A stretch of DNA of 64,000 nucleotides from Streptomyces cellulosae. Lineage in GTDB: Bacteria > Actinomycetota > Actinomycetes > Streptomycetales > Streptomycetaceae. Location of the stretch: NCBI GenBank assembly GCA_014655195.1, contig BNBH01000019.1, forward strand, positions 63,163-127,162. Reading direction: 5' to 3'. Made by a program: the position numbers and the translations under genes. The notes beneath the pieces were generated by a model. That model searched no databases, was not told the origin of the DNA, and saw only the letters and a program-made list of their open reading frames with translations. Below, one piece after another: positions 49,282-58,906 of this stretch (positions within the stretch are counted from its first letter, which is position 1; every line of letters begins with the position of its first letter).

Positions 49282-50625
49282 TCAGATGTTCCGGAAGCGG
49301 TTGATGGCGTCGATGTGCTTGGCCCGCTTCTCGTGGTCGCGCACGCCCAGGCCCTCCTCGGGGGCGAGGCAGAGCACGCCGACCTTGCCCTGGTGGAGGT
49401 TGCGGTGCACGTCGTAGGCGGCCTGGCCGGTGTCCTCCAGGGAGTACACCTTGGACAGGGTGGGGTGGATCTTGCCCTTGGCGATGAGGCGGTTGGCCTC
49501 CCAGGCCTCGCGGTAGTTGGCGAAGTGGGAGCCGATGATGCGCTTCAGGGACATCCACAGGTAGCGGTTGTCGTACTCGTGCATGTAGCCCGAGGTGGAG
49601 GCGCAGGTGGTGATGGTGCCGCCCTTGCGGGTGACGTAGACCGAGGCGCCGAACGTCTCGCGGCCGGGGTGCTCGAAGACGATGTCGATGTCCTCGCCGC
49701 CGGTGAGCTCGCGGATGCGCTTGCCGAAGCGCTTCCACTCCTTGGGGTCCTGGGTGTTCTCGTCCTTCCAGAACTTGTAGCCCTCGGCGGAGCGGTCGAT
49801 GATCGCCTCCGCGCCCATGGAGCGGCAGATCTCCGCCTTCTGCTCGCTGGAGACGACGCAGATCGGGTTGGCGCCGCCGGCCAGCGCGAACTGGGTGGCG
49901 TAGGAGCCGAGTCCGCCGCTCGCGCCCCAGATCAGGACGTTGTCGCCCTGCTTCATGCCGGCGCCGTTGCGGGAGACCAGCTGGCGGTAGGCGGTGGAGT
50001 TGACCAGGCCCGGCGCGGCGGCCTCCTCCCAGGTGAGGTGGTCCGGCTTCGGCATCAGCTGGTTGGACTTCACCAGCGCGATCTCGGCGAGGCCGCCGAA
50101 GTTGGTCTCGAAGCCCCAGATCCGCTGCTCGGGGTCGAGCATCGTGTCGTTGTGGCCGTCGGACGACTCCAGCTCGACGGAGAGACAGTGCGCGACGACC
50201 TCGTCGCCCGGGCGCCAGGCGTTGACGCCGGGACCGGTGCGCAGCACGACGCCCGCGAGGTCGGAGCCGATGACGTGGTACGGCTGGTCGTGCCGCTTGG
50301 TCAGCTCGCTGAGCCGGCCGTAGCGCTCCAGGAAGCCGAAGGTCGACAGCGGCTCGAAGATCGAGGTCCACACGGAGTTGTAGTTGACCGAGGAGGCCAT
50401 CACGGCGACCAGGGCCTCGCCGGGGCCCAGTTCGGGCAGCGGCACGTCGTCCAGGTGGAGCGACTTGCGGGGGTCCTTGTCACGGGTGTCGAGGCCCGCG
50501 AACATCTCCGTCTCGTCCTTGTGCACGGTGATGCCGCGGTACGACTCGGGGAGCGGCAGGGCGGCGAAGTCCTCCGACGTGGAGTCGGGCGACTGGATGG
50601 CGGCCAGGATGTCCTTGACGGTCAC
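49282..50625 (-). CDS. ccr: Crotonyl-CoA carboxylase/reductase
   Basis: 447 residues from the GTG at 50625, with GGAGG 8 nt upstream. An MDR-family reductase with NADPH motif GASGGLGSYATQ (234-245). The CO2-holding residues known from Kitasatospora ECR are all present by local alignment: Asn81 (SSVNYNS), Phe172-Glu173 (GFETNFGG) and His367 (GSHFANY). It reductively carboxylates crotonyl-CoA to ethylmalonyl-CoA, feeding the pathway encoded behind it and supplying ethylmalonyl extender units. First gene of the five-gene operon; its 379-bp upstream region carries paired GGCAC-N3-GTGCC-like boxes. Confidence 0.97.
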   Translation of the reverse strand: MTVKDILAAIQSPDSTSEDFAALPLPESYRGITVHKDETEMFAGLDTRDKDPRKSLHLDDVPLPELGPGEALVAVMASSVNYNSVWTSIFEPLSTFGFLERYGRLSELTKRHDQPYHVIGSDLAGVVLRTGPGVNAWRPGDEVVAHCLSVELESSDGHNDTMLDPEQRIWGFETNFGGLAEIALVKSNQLMPKPDHLTWEEAAAPGLVNSTAYRQLVSRNGAGMKQGDNVLIWGASGGLGSYATQFALAGGANPICVVSSEQKAEICRSMGAEAIIDRSAEGYKFWKDENTQDPKEWKRFGKRIRELTGGEDIDIVFEHPGRETFGASVYVTRKGGTITTCASTSGYMHEYDNRYLWMSLKRIIGSHFANYREAWEANRLIAKGKIHPTLSKVYSLEDTGQAAYDVHRNLHQGKVGVLCLAPEEGLGVRDHEKRAKHIDAINRFRNI

Positions 50626-50825
50626 GGTGTTGCCTCCGGCGATGGGCGCCCTGAGGGAGGGGCGCTGAGGGTTACGTCGGTGTGCTGCTGAGGGTTGAGG
50701 GGTGCCGTCGGTTCGGCGGGTGGTGCTTCGGCAGCGCGTGGTTGCGCGGGAGGTTGCCTGTGACGCAGGCGCCGGACGTGCGGGTGGTGGACCCGCCGGG
50801 ACTCGCCCGGACCCCTTCAACGTAT

Positions 50826-50860
50826 GGCACGCCGTGTCAGTCGGCAAGGCACTGCGTGCC
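50826..50860. promoter_or_regulatory. Paired GGCAC-N3-GTGCC-like boxes upstream of ccr
   Basis: GGCACGCCGTGTC (50826-50838) and GGCACTGCGTGCC (50848-50860) are similar imperfect palindromes 22 bp apart, two helical turns. TGGCACGC and GCGTGCCA at the outer ends also form one 8-bp inverted repeat with a 21-nt gap. Located ~200 bp before ccr and next to a TetR gene, they are a candidate operator. Confidence 0.4.
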
Positions 50861-50958
50861 AGAACTTCGGCTCAGGTGAAATCTTTACGCATCAGATGAG
50901 CGATGATCGATCGAAACGCCTCGGAAACGGGGGTGAAAAGGGCTCCTGACATGGCAAA

Positions 50959-50982
50959 ACGGCCACCCCGAAGGGTGGCCGT
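50959..50982 (-). terminator. Factor-independent terminator of the TetR gene
   Basis: On the minus strand ACGGCCACCC-TTCG-GGGTGGCCGT forms a 10-bp stem with a stable UUCG loop and is followed by TTTGCC. It starts 22 nt past the TetR stop. One of the few hairpins here with a U-rich tail. Confidence 0.85.
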
Positions 50983-51004
50983 CATCACAGCGTCGAAAGG
51001 CGGT

Positions 51005-51820
51005 TCAGCGCTCCTTGAGGGCCCGCTCGATGGTCTCCATGACCTCCTCCAGCGGGGCGTCGGTGCGCGCGACCGTCACCAGCACCTCGCCGTGCGCGGA
51101 CGCCGTGGCCGCCTGCGGACGCTGCGGGGCGGCCGTGCGCCGGCCCGCCATGATCCCCGTGCCGAACGTCTTCCGCACGATCGCGAAGGCGTGGTCCAGC
51201 TGCGCCTCCACGTCGCCCTGGCCCCCCGCCCGCAGCCAGCGCCGCAGCACGTGGTTGTGCGCCGTGACCACGGCGGACGCGGCGACCTCCGCCAGCAGCG
51301 GGTCGTCGTTGGCGTCGTCGTCGTGCGCGTGCTCGTCGAAGTGGCCCAGCAGATAGCGGGTGAACAGCCGCTCGTAGCGGGCCACCGAGGCGATCTCCGC
51401 CTCCCGCAGGGTGGGCACCTCACGGGTCAGCTTGTAGCGGGCGACCGAGATGTCCGGCCGCGCCGCGTACATCTTCATGACCTCTTTGATGCCCCGGCAC
51501 ACCGTGTCGAGCGGATGCTCGTGCGCGGGCGCGGCGTTGAGCACCGCCTCGGCGCGCACCAGGGTGTCGTCGTGGTCGGGGAAGATCGCCTCTTCCTTGG
51601 AGCGGAAGTGGCGGAAGAACGTGCGGCGGGCCACCCCGGCGGCGGCCGCGATCTCGTCGACGGTGGTCGCCTCGTACCCCTTGGTCGCGAACAGCTCCAT
51701 CGCGGCGGCCGCAAGTTCCCGGCGCATTTTGAGCCGCTGGGCGGCGGCACGCGAGCCGGCGGTCGACTCCGGCGGCTCGGTCGTGGCTGGCGTACGTGCG
51801 GACTTGGCGGGCTGGGACAT
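51005..51820 (-). CDS. TetR-family transcriptional regulator
   Basis: 271 residues from the ATG at 51820 (AGGG just upstream); an ATG at 51838 is an alternative. After a ~30-residue flexible, Ala/Thr/Pro-rich tail comes the TetR helix-turn-helix: ELAAAAMELFATKGYEATTVDEIAAAAGVARRTFFRHFRSKEEA. The rest is a helical ligand domain. It lies between the ccr operon and the 3-hydroxyacyl-CoA dehydrogenase gene, all on one strand, so control of the ethylmalonyl-CoA genes, perhaps in response to an acyl-CoA, is likely but not shown. Confidence 0.9.
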   Translation of the reverse strand: MSQPAKSARTPATTEPPESTAGSRAAAQRLKMRRELAAAAMELFATKGYEATTVDEIAAAAGVARRTFFRHFRSKEEAIFPDHDDTLVRAEAVLNAAPAHEHPLDTVCRGIKEVMKMYAARPDISVARYKLTREVPTLREAEIASVARYERLFTRYLLGHFDEHAHDDDANDDPLLAEVAASAVVTAHNHVLRRWLRAGGQGDVEAQLDHAFAIVRKTFGTGIMAGRRTAAPQRPQAATASAHGEVLVTVARTDAPLEEVMETIERALKER

Positions 51821-51983
51821 GCCCTGAACGTACTGCATGCGCGCGGCACGGTGCGCGTGACCGGGGGTTCCCCCGCCCTCGGGGGGCGGGGGAGGGGCGG
51901 TGCGGGCGGGCGGCGGGAACCGGTCCGGGTCCAGCAGCCCGCCCCATTCGGCACCGCCCGGGATCGGCTCGCCGGGGTACCGC

Positions 51984-53789
<1,806 letters not shown>

Positions 53790-54139
53790 CGCGGGACTCC
53801 AGGAATGAGGGTGACGACGGAAGCAGCGCCCGGGTGCGCCGAGGGGCGCACCGGGTGCGTGCGTGAATGCGGGTGTTGGCCGGGCTGCGAGCGCACACGC
53901 CCGGACCGCCGGAGATCCGGCGGCGGATCCGACCGGCCCTGTCCCGGGGCCGAGCCGTACTGCGGTACACGGGTACCGAACCGACTGCGACTCACTGCGG
54001 CCGCGTCACCAGACCGCCGTGAGGAGGGTGCGAGTGGGTAACTCGCTCGTCTGAGCTTAACTCGCCGGTAACGAGCGCGCCAGCCCCCGGATTTGTGAGG
54101 TGGGTCCCGCGCCCGGTGTGATCCCCCTAACCTCGTCGC
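53790..54139. other. Divergent promoter region between 3HCDH and HEAT-repeat genes
   Basis: 350 bases without a supported gene. TAACTCGC occurs at 54039-54046 and 54058-54065 with GTAACGAGC just after, a small cluster of related boxes in either orientation that might bind a regulator. The HEAT gene's -10 is at 54128-54133. Confidence 0.45.
54128..54133 (+). promoter_or_regulatory. -10 hexamer (TAACCT) of a leaderless HEAT-repeat message
   Basis: TAACCT ends 6 nt before the ATG at 54140 and no SD lies between, so transcription should begin at the start codon. No good -35 was found. Confidence 0.5.
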
Positions 54140-54745
54140 ATGGACGAAGAGTTGCGAACGCTCACGGACCGCTTACGGGCCGAGTCCGGCGGCACGGCCG
54201 CGTTCGAGCGGCTGGCCGCCACGGACGACCACGACATCCTGGCCGGCGTCCTCACCGCCCCCGGACAGCCGCTCTGGGCGCGTGAACTGGCCGCGTACCG
54301 GCTCGGGACGGCGGGCGACCGGCGGGCCTTCGAGGCGCTGGTGCTCCTCCTCAACCACCGCGACCCGCCCCGCTGCGCCGCCGCCGCGCACGCCCTGGCC
54401 CGCCTCGGCGACCCGCGCACGGCCCGCGCCGCGGCCGCCCTCGCCACCAACGAACTCCGCGTCGCCTACGCCCTGCACCCGGTGCGCCTCCTGGCCGAGC
54501 TGCGCGCCCCCGAGGCGGTCCCGGCCCTGATCACCACCCTCCGCCGCCGGCTGCGCCCGCACGACCCCTACCGCCGGGTCGCGCTCGCCTGCGTGGAGGG
54601 CCTGGGCGAACTCGGCGACCCCCGCGCGGAGTCCGTGCTGAACGAGGCGCTCGCCCACCCGGCGCTCGCGGAGGCCGCGGTGCACGCCCTGGCCCGCATT
54701 CCGCACCAGGGGAGCGCCCGGGGGCGGATCCCGGGGCAGCGCTGA
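54140..54745 (+). CDS. HEAT-repeat protein with an in-frame TTA codon
   Basis: 201 residues. Repeating helical pairs (LWARELAAYRLGTAGDRRAFEALVLLL, RCAAAAHALARLGDPRTARAAAAL, PEAVPALITTLRRR, RRVALACVEGLGELGDPRAESVL) make up four or five HEAT/PBS-lyase-like repeats, a protein-binding scaffold. No enzymatic motif is seen. Codon 12 is TTA (54173-54175), the only in-frame TTA I found among the genes called here; in Streptomyces this leucine codon needs the bldA tRNA and often marks developmental genes. The message looks leaderless. Partners are unknown. Confidence 0.82.
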   Translation: MDEELRTLTDRLRAESGGTAAFERLAATDDHDILAGVLTAPGQPLWARELAAYRLGTAGDRRAFEALVLLLNHRDPPRCAAAAHALARLGDPRTARAAAALATNELRVAYALHPVRLLAELRAPEAVPALITTLRRRLRPHDPYRRVALACVEGLGELGDPRAESVLNEALAHPALAEAAVHALARIPHQGSARGRIPGQR

Positions 54746-54764
54746 CGTATGACGGGCCGTCAGC
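54741..54764. terminator. Short hairpin between convergent HEAT and GNAT genes
   Basis: GCTGACG (54741-54747) pairs with CGTCAGC (54758-54764) around 10 nt. It covers the HEAT stop and abuts the GNAT stop. Only 7 bp, so a weak terminator at best. Confidence 0.4.
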
Positions 54765-55328
54765 TCAGGCTGTGCGCGCGTACCGCACCTCGGGGACCTG
54801 GACCCCGGCCACCTCGAACGGCTCCTCCGTGCCGTCCGGCGTGAAGCCCGCCGCCTCGTAGAAGCGGCGGGCGCGCGCGTTGCTCTCGAACACCCACAAG
54901 AACACCCGCGGATACCCGGCCGCCGCGCAGCGCCCCTTCACCTCGGCCATCAGGGCGCGGCCCACGCCCTGCCCGATCCGCTCGGGCGCCAGGTACAGCG
55001 CGTACAGCTCGCCGTCGCCGGTCCTCACGTCGCCGTCCCGGTACGGCCCGTACGCGGCCCATCCGGCGAGCGTGCCGTCCGCCGCCTCGGCGACCAGGTT
55101 CACCACGCTGCCGTCCCCGGCGGCGAGCCGCGCCCGCTGCTTCTCCGCCTCCGCCGCGACGTCCATCGCGTCCAGATACGCCTGCGGGATCGTCCCCCGG
55201 TACGCGTACCGCCACCCCCGGACCCGTATCGCGGCGACCGCGTCGCTGTCGTCGGGGGTCATGGGACGGACGCGGACGGACTCGGGGGCGGACGCGCGGG
55301 TCATGTGGGTGGTCATGAGGGGCATCAT
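54765..55328 (-). CDS. GNAT-family N-acetyltransferase
   Basis: About 187 residues; the start is uncertain, with in-frame ATGs at 55328, 55325, 55316 and 55304 and only GGTGGG as a possible SD. The GNAT fold is clear: VRPMTPDDSDAVAAIRVRGWRYAY, VAEAADGTLAGWAAYGPYRD, ELYALYLAPERIGQGVGRALMAEV (acetyl-CoA pyrophosphate loop R/QGVGRAL) and VFLWVFESNARARRFYEAAGF. It transfers an acetyl group to an unknown amine. Monocistronic, convergent with the HEAT gene. Confidence 0.9.
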   Translation of the reverse strand: MMPLMTTHMTRASAPESVRVRPMTPDDSDAVAAIRVRGWRYAYRGTIPQAYLDAMDVAAEAEKQRARLAAGDGSVVNLVAEAADGTLAGWAAYGPYRDGDVRTGDGELYALYLAPERIGQGVGRALMAEVKGRCAAAGYPRVFLWVFESNARARRFYEAAGFTPDGTEEPFEVAGVQVPEVRYARTA

Positions 55329-55368
55329 GACCCACCGCGCCGCGCGTCCGCCCCCGAGTTTCGGCGGG

Positions 55369-56955
55369 TCAGACACGGGGGCCGAGCAGCCCGTGGAGGA
55401 CCGAGCCGCGGGCCGTGCCCGGGGCCGCCTTCGACGTCAGCGGCTTGGGGTCGGGCAGCGCCTCGCACACCGCGTCGGCGTCCCCGTGGCTGCCGCGCGG
55501 CAGCGTGCCGTCGGCGAGATAGGCCGCCAGGTGCCGGTCGAGGCAGGCGTTGCCGCTCAGCGTGATGCCGTGGTTGCCGCCGCCCGACTCGACCACCAGG
55601 CTCGACCGCTCCAGCCTGCGGTGCACCGTGACGGCGCCCTGGTACGGGGTGGCCGCGTCGTCCGTGGCCTGGAACAGCAGCGCGGGCGGCACCTGGCTCG
55701 TGGTGTTGATCCGCTCCGGCCGCGCCGGCTCGACCGGCCAGTACGCGCACGGCGCGTTGTACCAGGCGTTGTTCCAGGACATGAACGGCGCCCGCTCGTA
55801 CATCTCCCAGTTGTCCTTGCGCCACTGCGCCCAGTCCCGCGGCCAGACGGCGTCCCGGCACTCGACGGACGTGTAGACGCTGTAGCCGTTGTCCCCGGCG
55901 ACGTCGGTCGCGCCGAAGTTCTCGTACGCCTCGACCAGCGGTCCGTCGTCCTTGTCGTTGACGTACGAGGAGAAGGCCTCGGCCAGGTAGGGCCAGTAGC
56001 CGTTGTAGTAGCCGCCCGGGACGTAGGTGTCCTCCAGTTCGGCCGGGCCGACCTTCCCGCCGGCCGGGTTCTCCTTCAGCGCGGACCGCATCGCGTACCA
56101 GGCGGCCTCGGTCTTCTCCGCGTCGGTGCCGAGGCGGTAGGTGGCGTCGTTCTTGGCGACCCAGTCCATGAAGGCGCGGTGGCGGGCGTTGAACGCCTGG
56201 TTCTGGTCGAGGTTGGAGTCGTACCAGACGCCCGTGGGGTCGACCACGGAGTCCAGCACGAGGCGCCGCACCCGCTGCGGATAGAGCTTGGCGTACACGG
56301 TGCCGAGGTAGGTGCCGTAGGAGTAGCCGAAGTAGTTGATCCGCTCCGCGCCCAGCGCCTGCCGGATCACGTCCAGGTCGCGCGCGGCGGCCGTGGTGGT
56401 CATGTGCGGCAGCAGGTCCCCGTACTTGCGGCCGCAGGCCTCGGCGAAGGACTTCGCGCGGTCCAGGTTGGCCTGCTCCACCTCGGGCGAGGTCGGGACC
56501 GAGTCGGGGCGTACGGCGTCGAAGTGGCCCGGCGCGCAGTCGAGCGCGGGGCGGCTGTCGCCCACGCCGCGCGGGTCGAAGCCGACGACGTCGTACTCGG
56601 CGGCGACCTCCTTCGGCAGCGACGCGGCGACGAACCCGGCGAGGGTCAGTCCGCTGCCGCCCGGGCCGCCCGGGTTCACCAGCAGCGGGCCCTGGTACTT
56701 CTTCGCGGTGTGCGGGATGCGCGACAGCGCCAGCGTGATCGTGCGCCCGGAGGGGTCGGCGTGGTCCAGCGGCACCTCGACGGACGCGCACTGCAGCGTC
56801 GGGTAGTCGTCGGTGCCGCACTTCTTCCAGGCGAGTGTGGTGGCGCGGGACGTCTCCGGGGCGTGCGGGGCGCCTGCCTCGGCGGGCACGGCCGTGAGGC
56901 CCGAGGCGACGACGACGGCGGCGGCGCCGCACAGCACGGCTGCGCGTTTCTTCAT
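55369..56955 (-). CDS. Secreted alpha/beta hydrolase, tripeptidyl aminopeptidase (Tap/SlpD-E) type
   Basis: 528 residues from the ATG at 56955, SD GGGAGAACC. A Sec signal peptide (KKRAAVLCGAAAVVVASGLTAVPAEA), then the peptidase S33 fold: oxyanion loop NPGGPGGSG (94-102), YDVVGFDPRGVGDS, nucleophile Ser212 in YFGYSYGTYLG, and a C-terminal TAP-like domain with the acid and His in QATDDAATP and GGGNHGI. Such enzymes release N-terminal tri- or other short peptides outside the cell. The C-terminus has several Cys (NACLDRH, DAVCEALP) for disulfides. Monocistronic. Confidence 0.92.
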   Translation of the reverse strand: MKKRAAVLCGAAAVVVASGLTAVPAEAGAPHAPETSRATTLAWKKCGTDDYPTLQCASVEVPLDHADPSGRTITLALSRIPHTAKKYQGPLLVNPGGPGGSGLTLAGFVAASLPKEVAAEYDVVGFDPRGVGDSRPALDCAPGHFDAVRPDSVPTSPEVEQANLDRAKSFAEACGRKYGDLLPHMTTTAAARDLDVIRQALGAERINYFGYSYGTYLGTVYAKLYPQRVRRLVLDSVVDPTGVWYDSNLDQNQAFNARHRAFMDWVAKNDATYRLGTDAEKTEAAWYAMRSALKENPAGGKVGPAELEDTYVPGGYYNGYWPYLAEAFSSYVNDKDDGPLVEAYENFGATDVAGDNGYSVYTSVECRDAVWPRDWAQWRKDNWEMYERAPFMSWNNAWYNAPCAYWPVEPARPERINTTSQVPPALLFQATDDAATPYQGAVTVHRRLERSSLVVESGGGNHGITLSGNACLDRHLAAYLADGTLPRGSHGDADAVCEALPDPKPLTSKAAPGTARGSVLHGLLGPRV

Positions 56956-57088
56956 GGTTCTCCCAGGACGAGATGTCGCGGACCGTGCAGAACACGGTTC
57001 ACGCGGCATCGTCCCGGAGCGGCGCCCCACCTGAACGCGTTCCGCCGGTACGTGACCCGATCGGGCCGCCGGATGCGCCCGGATGCCC

Positions 57089-58126
57089 TCAGAGCAGCGT
57101 CAGCTGGGTCGGCAGCCCCGTCTCCGGCTCCTCCGGCGCCGCGGCCGGGATGCGGCGCGGGGTGCCCGCGCGGGCCGGGCCGATGCCGTACTCCCGGGCC
57201 AGGTCGTGCACCTGACGTGTGATCCGGCGCTGGTACCAGCGGGGCGCGTAGGCGCCCTCCGCGTACAGCCGCTCGTAGCGGGCCACCAGGTGCGGGTGGT
57301 GCCGGGCCAGCCAGGACATGAACCACTCGCGGGCGCCGGGCCGCAGATGCAGCACCAGCGGCGTGACCGAGGTGGCGCCCGAGGCCGCGATGGCCCGCAC
57401 GGTCGCCCTCAGCTGGTCGGGCCGGTCGCCCAGGAACGGGATCACCGGCGCCATGAGAACCCCGCAGGCGATGCCGGCGTCGGTGAAAGCCCGCACCACG
57501 TCCAGCCGCCGCTCGGGCGCCGGGGTGCCCGGCTCGACCGTGCGCCACAGCTCCTCGTCGGTGAAGCCCACCGACACCGAGACGCCGACGTCGGTCACGT
57601 CGGCGGCCTGCCGCAGCAGGGGCAGGTCGCGCAGGATCAGCGTGCCCTTGGTCAGGATCGAGAAGGGGTTGGCGTGGTCGCGCAGCGCCTCGATGATGCC
57701 GGGCATCAGCCGGTAGCGGCCCTCCGCCCGCTGGTAGCAGTCGACGTTGGTGCCCATGGCTATGTGCTCCCCGTGCCAGGAGCGGGAGGCGAGCCGGTGG
57801 CGCAGCAGCTCGGGCGCGTTCACCTTGACCACGATCTGGCTGTCGAAGCCGAGCCCCGTGTCCAGGTCGAGGTAGCTGTGGGTCTTGCGGGCGAAGCAGT
57901 AGACGCAGGCGTGGGTGCAGCCCCGGTAGGGGTTCACCGTCCATTCGAACGGCATGCGGGAGGCACCCGGCACCCGGTTGACGATGGAGCGGGCCCGGAT
58001 CTCGTGGAACGTGATGCCGCGGAATTCGGGCGTGTCGAAGGTGCGGGTCGTGACCGCGTCCGCGCCGAACAGCGCGGTGTCGGCACGGCCGTGTTCGGAG
58101 TCCGGTGAGAGGTTCTCCCAGCGCAT
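57089..58126 (-). CDS. Radical SAM protein, Rv2578c family
   Basis: 345 residues from the ATG at 58126 with GAGGAGG 5 nt upstream. The cluster motif is Cys70-Cys74-Cys77 in RGCTHACVYCFARKTH, followed by the family segments GLGFDSQIVVKVNAPELLR, AMGTNVDCYQRAEGRYRLMPGIIEAL and ILTKGTLILRDLPLL. It resembles spore photoproduct lyase-related Rv2578c proteins (COG1533). The reaction is unknown. An SOS box overlaps the promoter (58154-58171), and Mycobacterium tuberculosis Rv2578c is, to my knowledge, LexA-controlled too, so a role in DNA-damage repair is likely. Confidence 0.92.
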   Translation of the reverse strand: MRWENLSPDSEHGRADTALFGADAVTTRTFDTPEFRGITFHEIRARSIVNRVPGASRMPFEWTVNPYRGCTHACVYCFARKTHSYLDLDTGLGFDSQIVVKVNAPELLRHRLASRSWHGEHIAMGTNVDCYQRAEGRYRLMPGIIEALRDHANPFSILTKGTLILRDLPLLRQAADVTDVGVSVSVGFTDEELWRTVEPGTPAPERRLDVVRAFTDAGIACGVLMAPVIPFLGDRPDQLRATVRAIAASGATSVTPLVLHLRPGAREWFMSWLARHHPHLVARYERLYAEGAYAPRWYQRRITRQVHDLAREYGIGPARAGTPRRIPAAAPEEPETGLPTQLTLL

Positions 58127-58153
58127 GACGCCTCCTCGGTGTCGCTGTCGCAC

Positions 58154-58171
58154 AGAATAGAACACATGTTC
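58154..58171 (-). promoter_or_regulatory. SOS (LexA) box with adjacent -10
   Basis: GAAC-ACAT-GTTC at 58160-58171 (on the minus strand GAAC-ATGT-GTTC) fits the Gram-positive SOS consensus CGAACRNRYGTTYC at all internal positions, differing only at the two end bases. TATTCT (minus strand, 58159-58154) follows directly as a -10, so LexA would cover the promoter of the radical SAM gene. Confidence 0.75.
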
Positions 58172-58286
58172 CCTTGATCGTGCGAGCGACATCTTCGGTC
58201 AGTTCCGGAACCCCGATTTGGGCGGCGGACGCGGGGGGTGGTTGGCTGTGCCCCGACCCTGGAGAACCGAGCCCTGGAGGATTGCG

Positions 58287-58733
58287 ATGGCGCAGGTCGA
58301 GGCCACTACGGAGCGGATCGTCGCGGCGGACGCGGACACGGTGTTCGACGCCCTCGCCGACTACAGCGGCACCCGCGCCAAGCTGCTGCCCGAGCAGTTC
58401 AGCGAGTACGAGGTCCGCGAGGGCGGCGACGGCGAGGGCACCCTCGTGCACTGGAAGCTCCAGGCCACCAGCAAGCGGGTGCGCGACTGCCTCCTCGAGG
58501 TCACCGAGCCCACCGACGGCGAGCTGGTCGAGAAGGACCGCAACTCCTCCATGGTCACCACCTGGCGGGTCACCCCGGCCGGCGAGGGACGCGCCCGGGT
58601 CGTCGTCACCTCCGTGTGGAACGGCGCGGGCGGCATCGGCGGCTTCTTCGAGCGCACCTTCGCCCCCAAGGGCCTCGCCCGCATCTACGACGCGGTGCTG
58701 GCCCGGCTGGAAGCCGAAGTCGGGAAGAAGTAG
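58287..58733 (+). CDS. SRPBCC/polyketide-cyclase-like START-fold protein
   Basis: 148 residues, ATG with GGAGG 7 nt upstream. A single SRPBCC (Bet v1-like) domain: ATTERIVAADADTVFDALADYSG, EGTLVHWKLQATSKRVRDCLLEVTEP, SSMVTTWRVTPAGEGRARVVV and a long C-terminal helix GFFERTFAPKGLARIYDAVLARLEAEV. These folds bind hydrophobic ligands; no catalytic residues are evident and no polyketide genes are near. Function unknown. Divergent from the radical SAM gene across 160 bp, which includes the SOS box. Confidence 0.9.
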   Translation: MAQVEATTERIVAADADTVFDALADYSGTRAKLLPEQFSEYEVREGGDGEGTLVHWKLQATSKRVRDCLLEVTEPTDGELVEKDRNSSMVTTWRVTPAGEGRARVVVTSVWNGAGGIGGFFERTFAPKGLARIYDAVLARLEAEVGKK

Positions 58734-58906
58734 ACCCGGTCGCTCGTCGTCGCCCAACTCCGTTCATCTGAAGAGGAGTTGGCGCTTCCGTCACCGGTTC
58801 GGGTGATCTCTCGACGGACCGACTCTGTGCCGTAACTCGTCGTGCTTGCTCGTAGTTGTCGCTTTTACGCGGGAATTGTCCAGCAGTGCGACGAGGGGAG
58901 CGGCAC

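Larger units (their letters stand above)
50626..51004. other. ccr promoter region
   Basis: 379 bases between the ccr start and the end of the TetR gene, both minus strand. It holds the TetR terminator (50959-50982), an AT-richer stretch around 50875-50955, and the paired inverted-repeat boxes at 50826-50860. No gene is supported. Confidence 0.6.
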
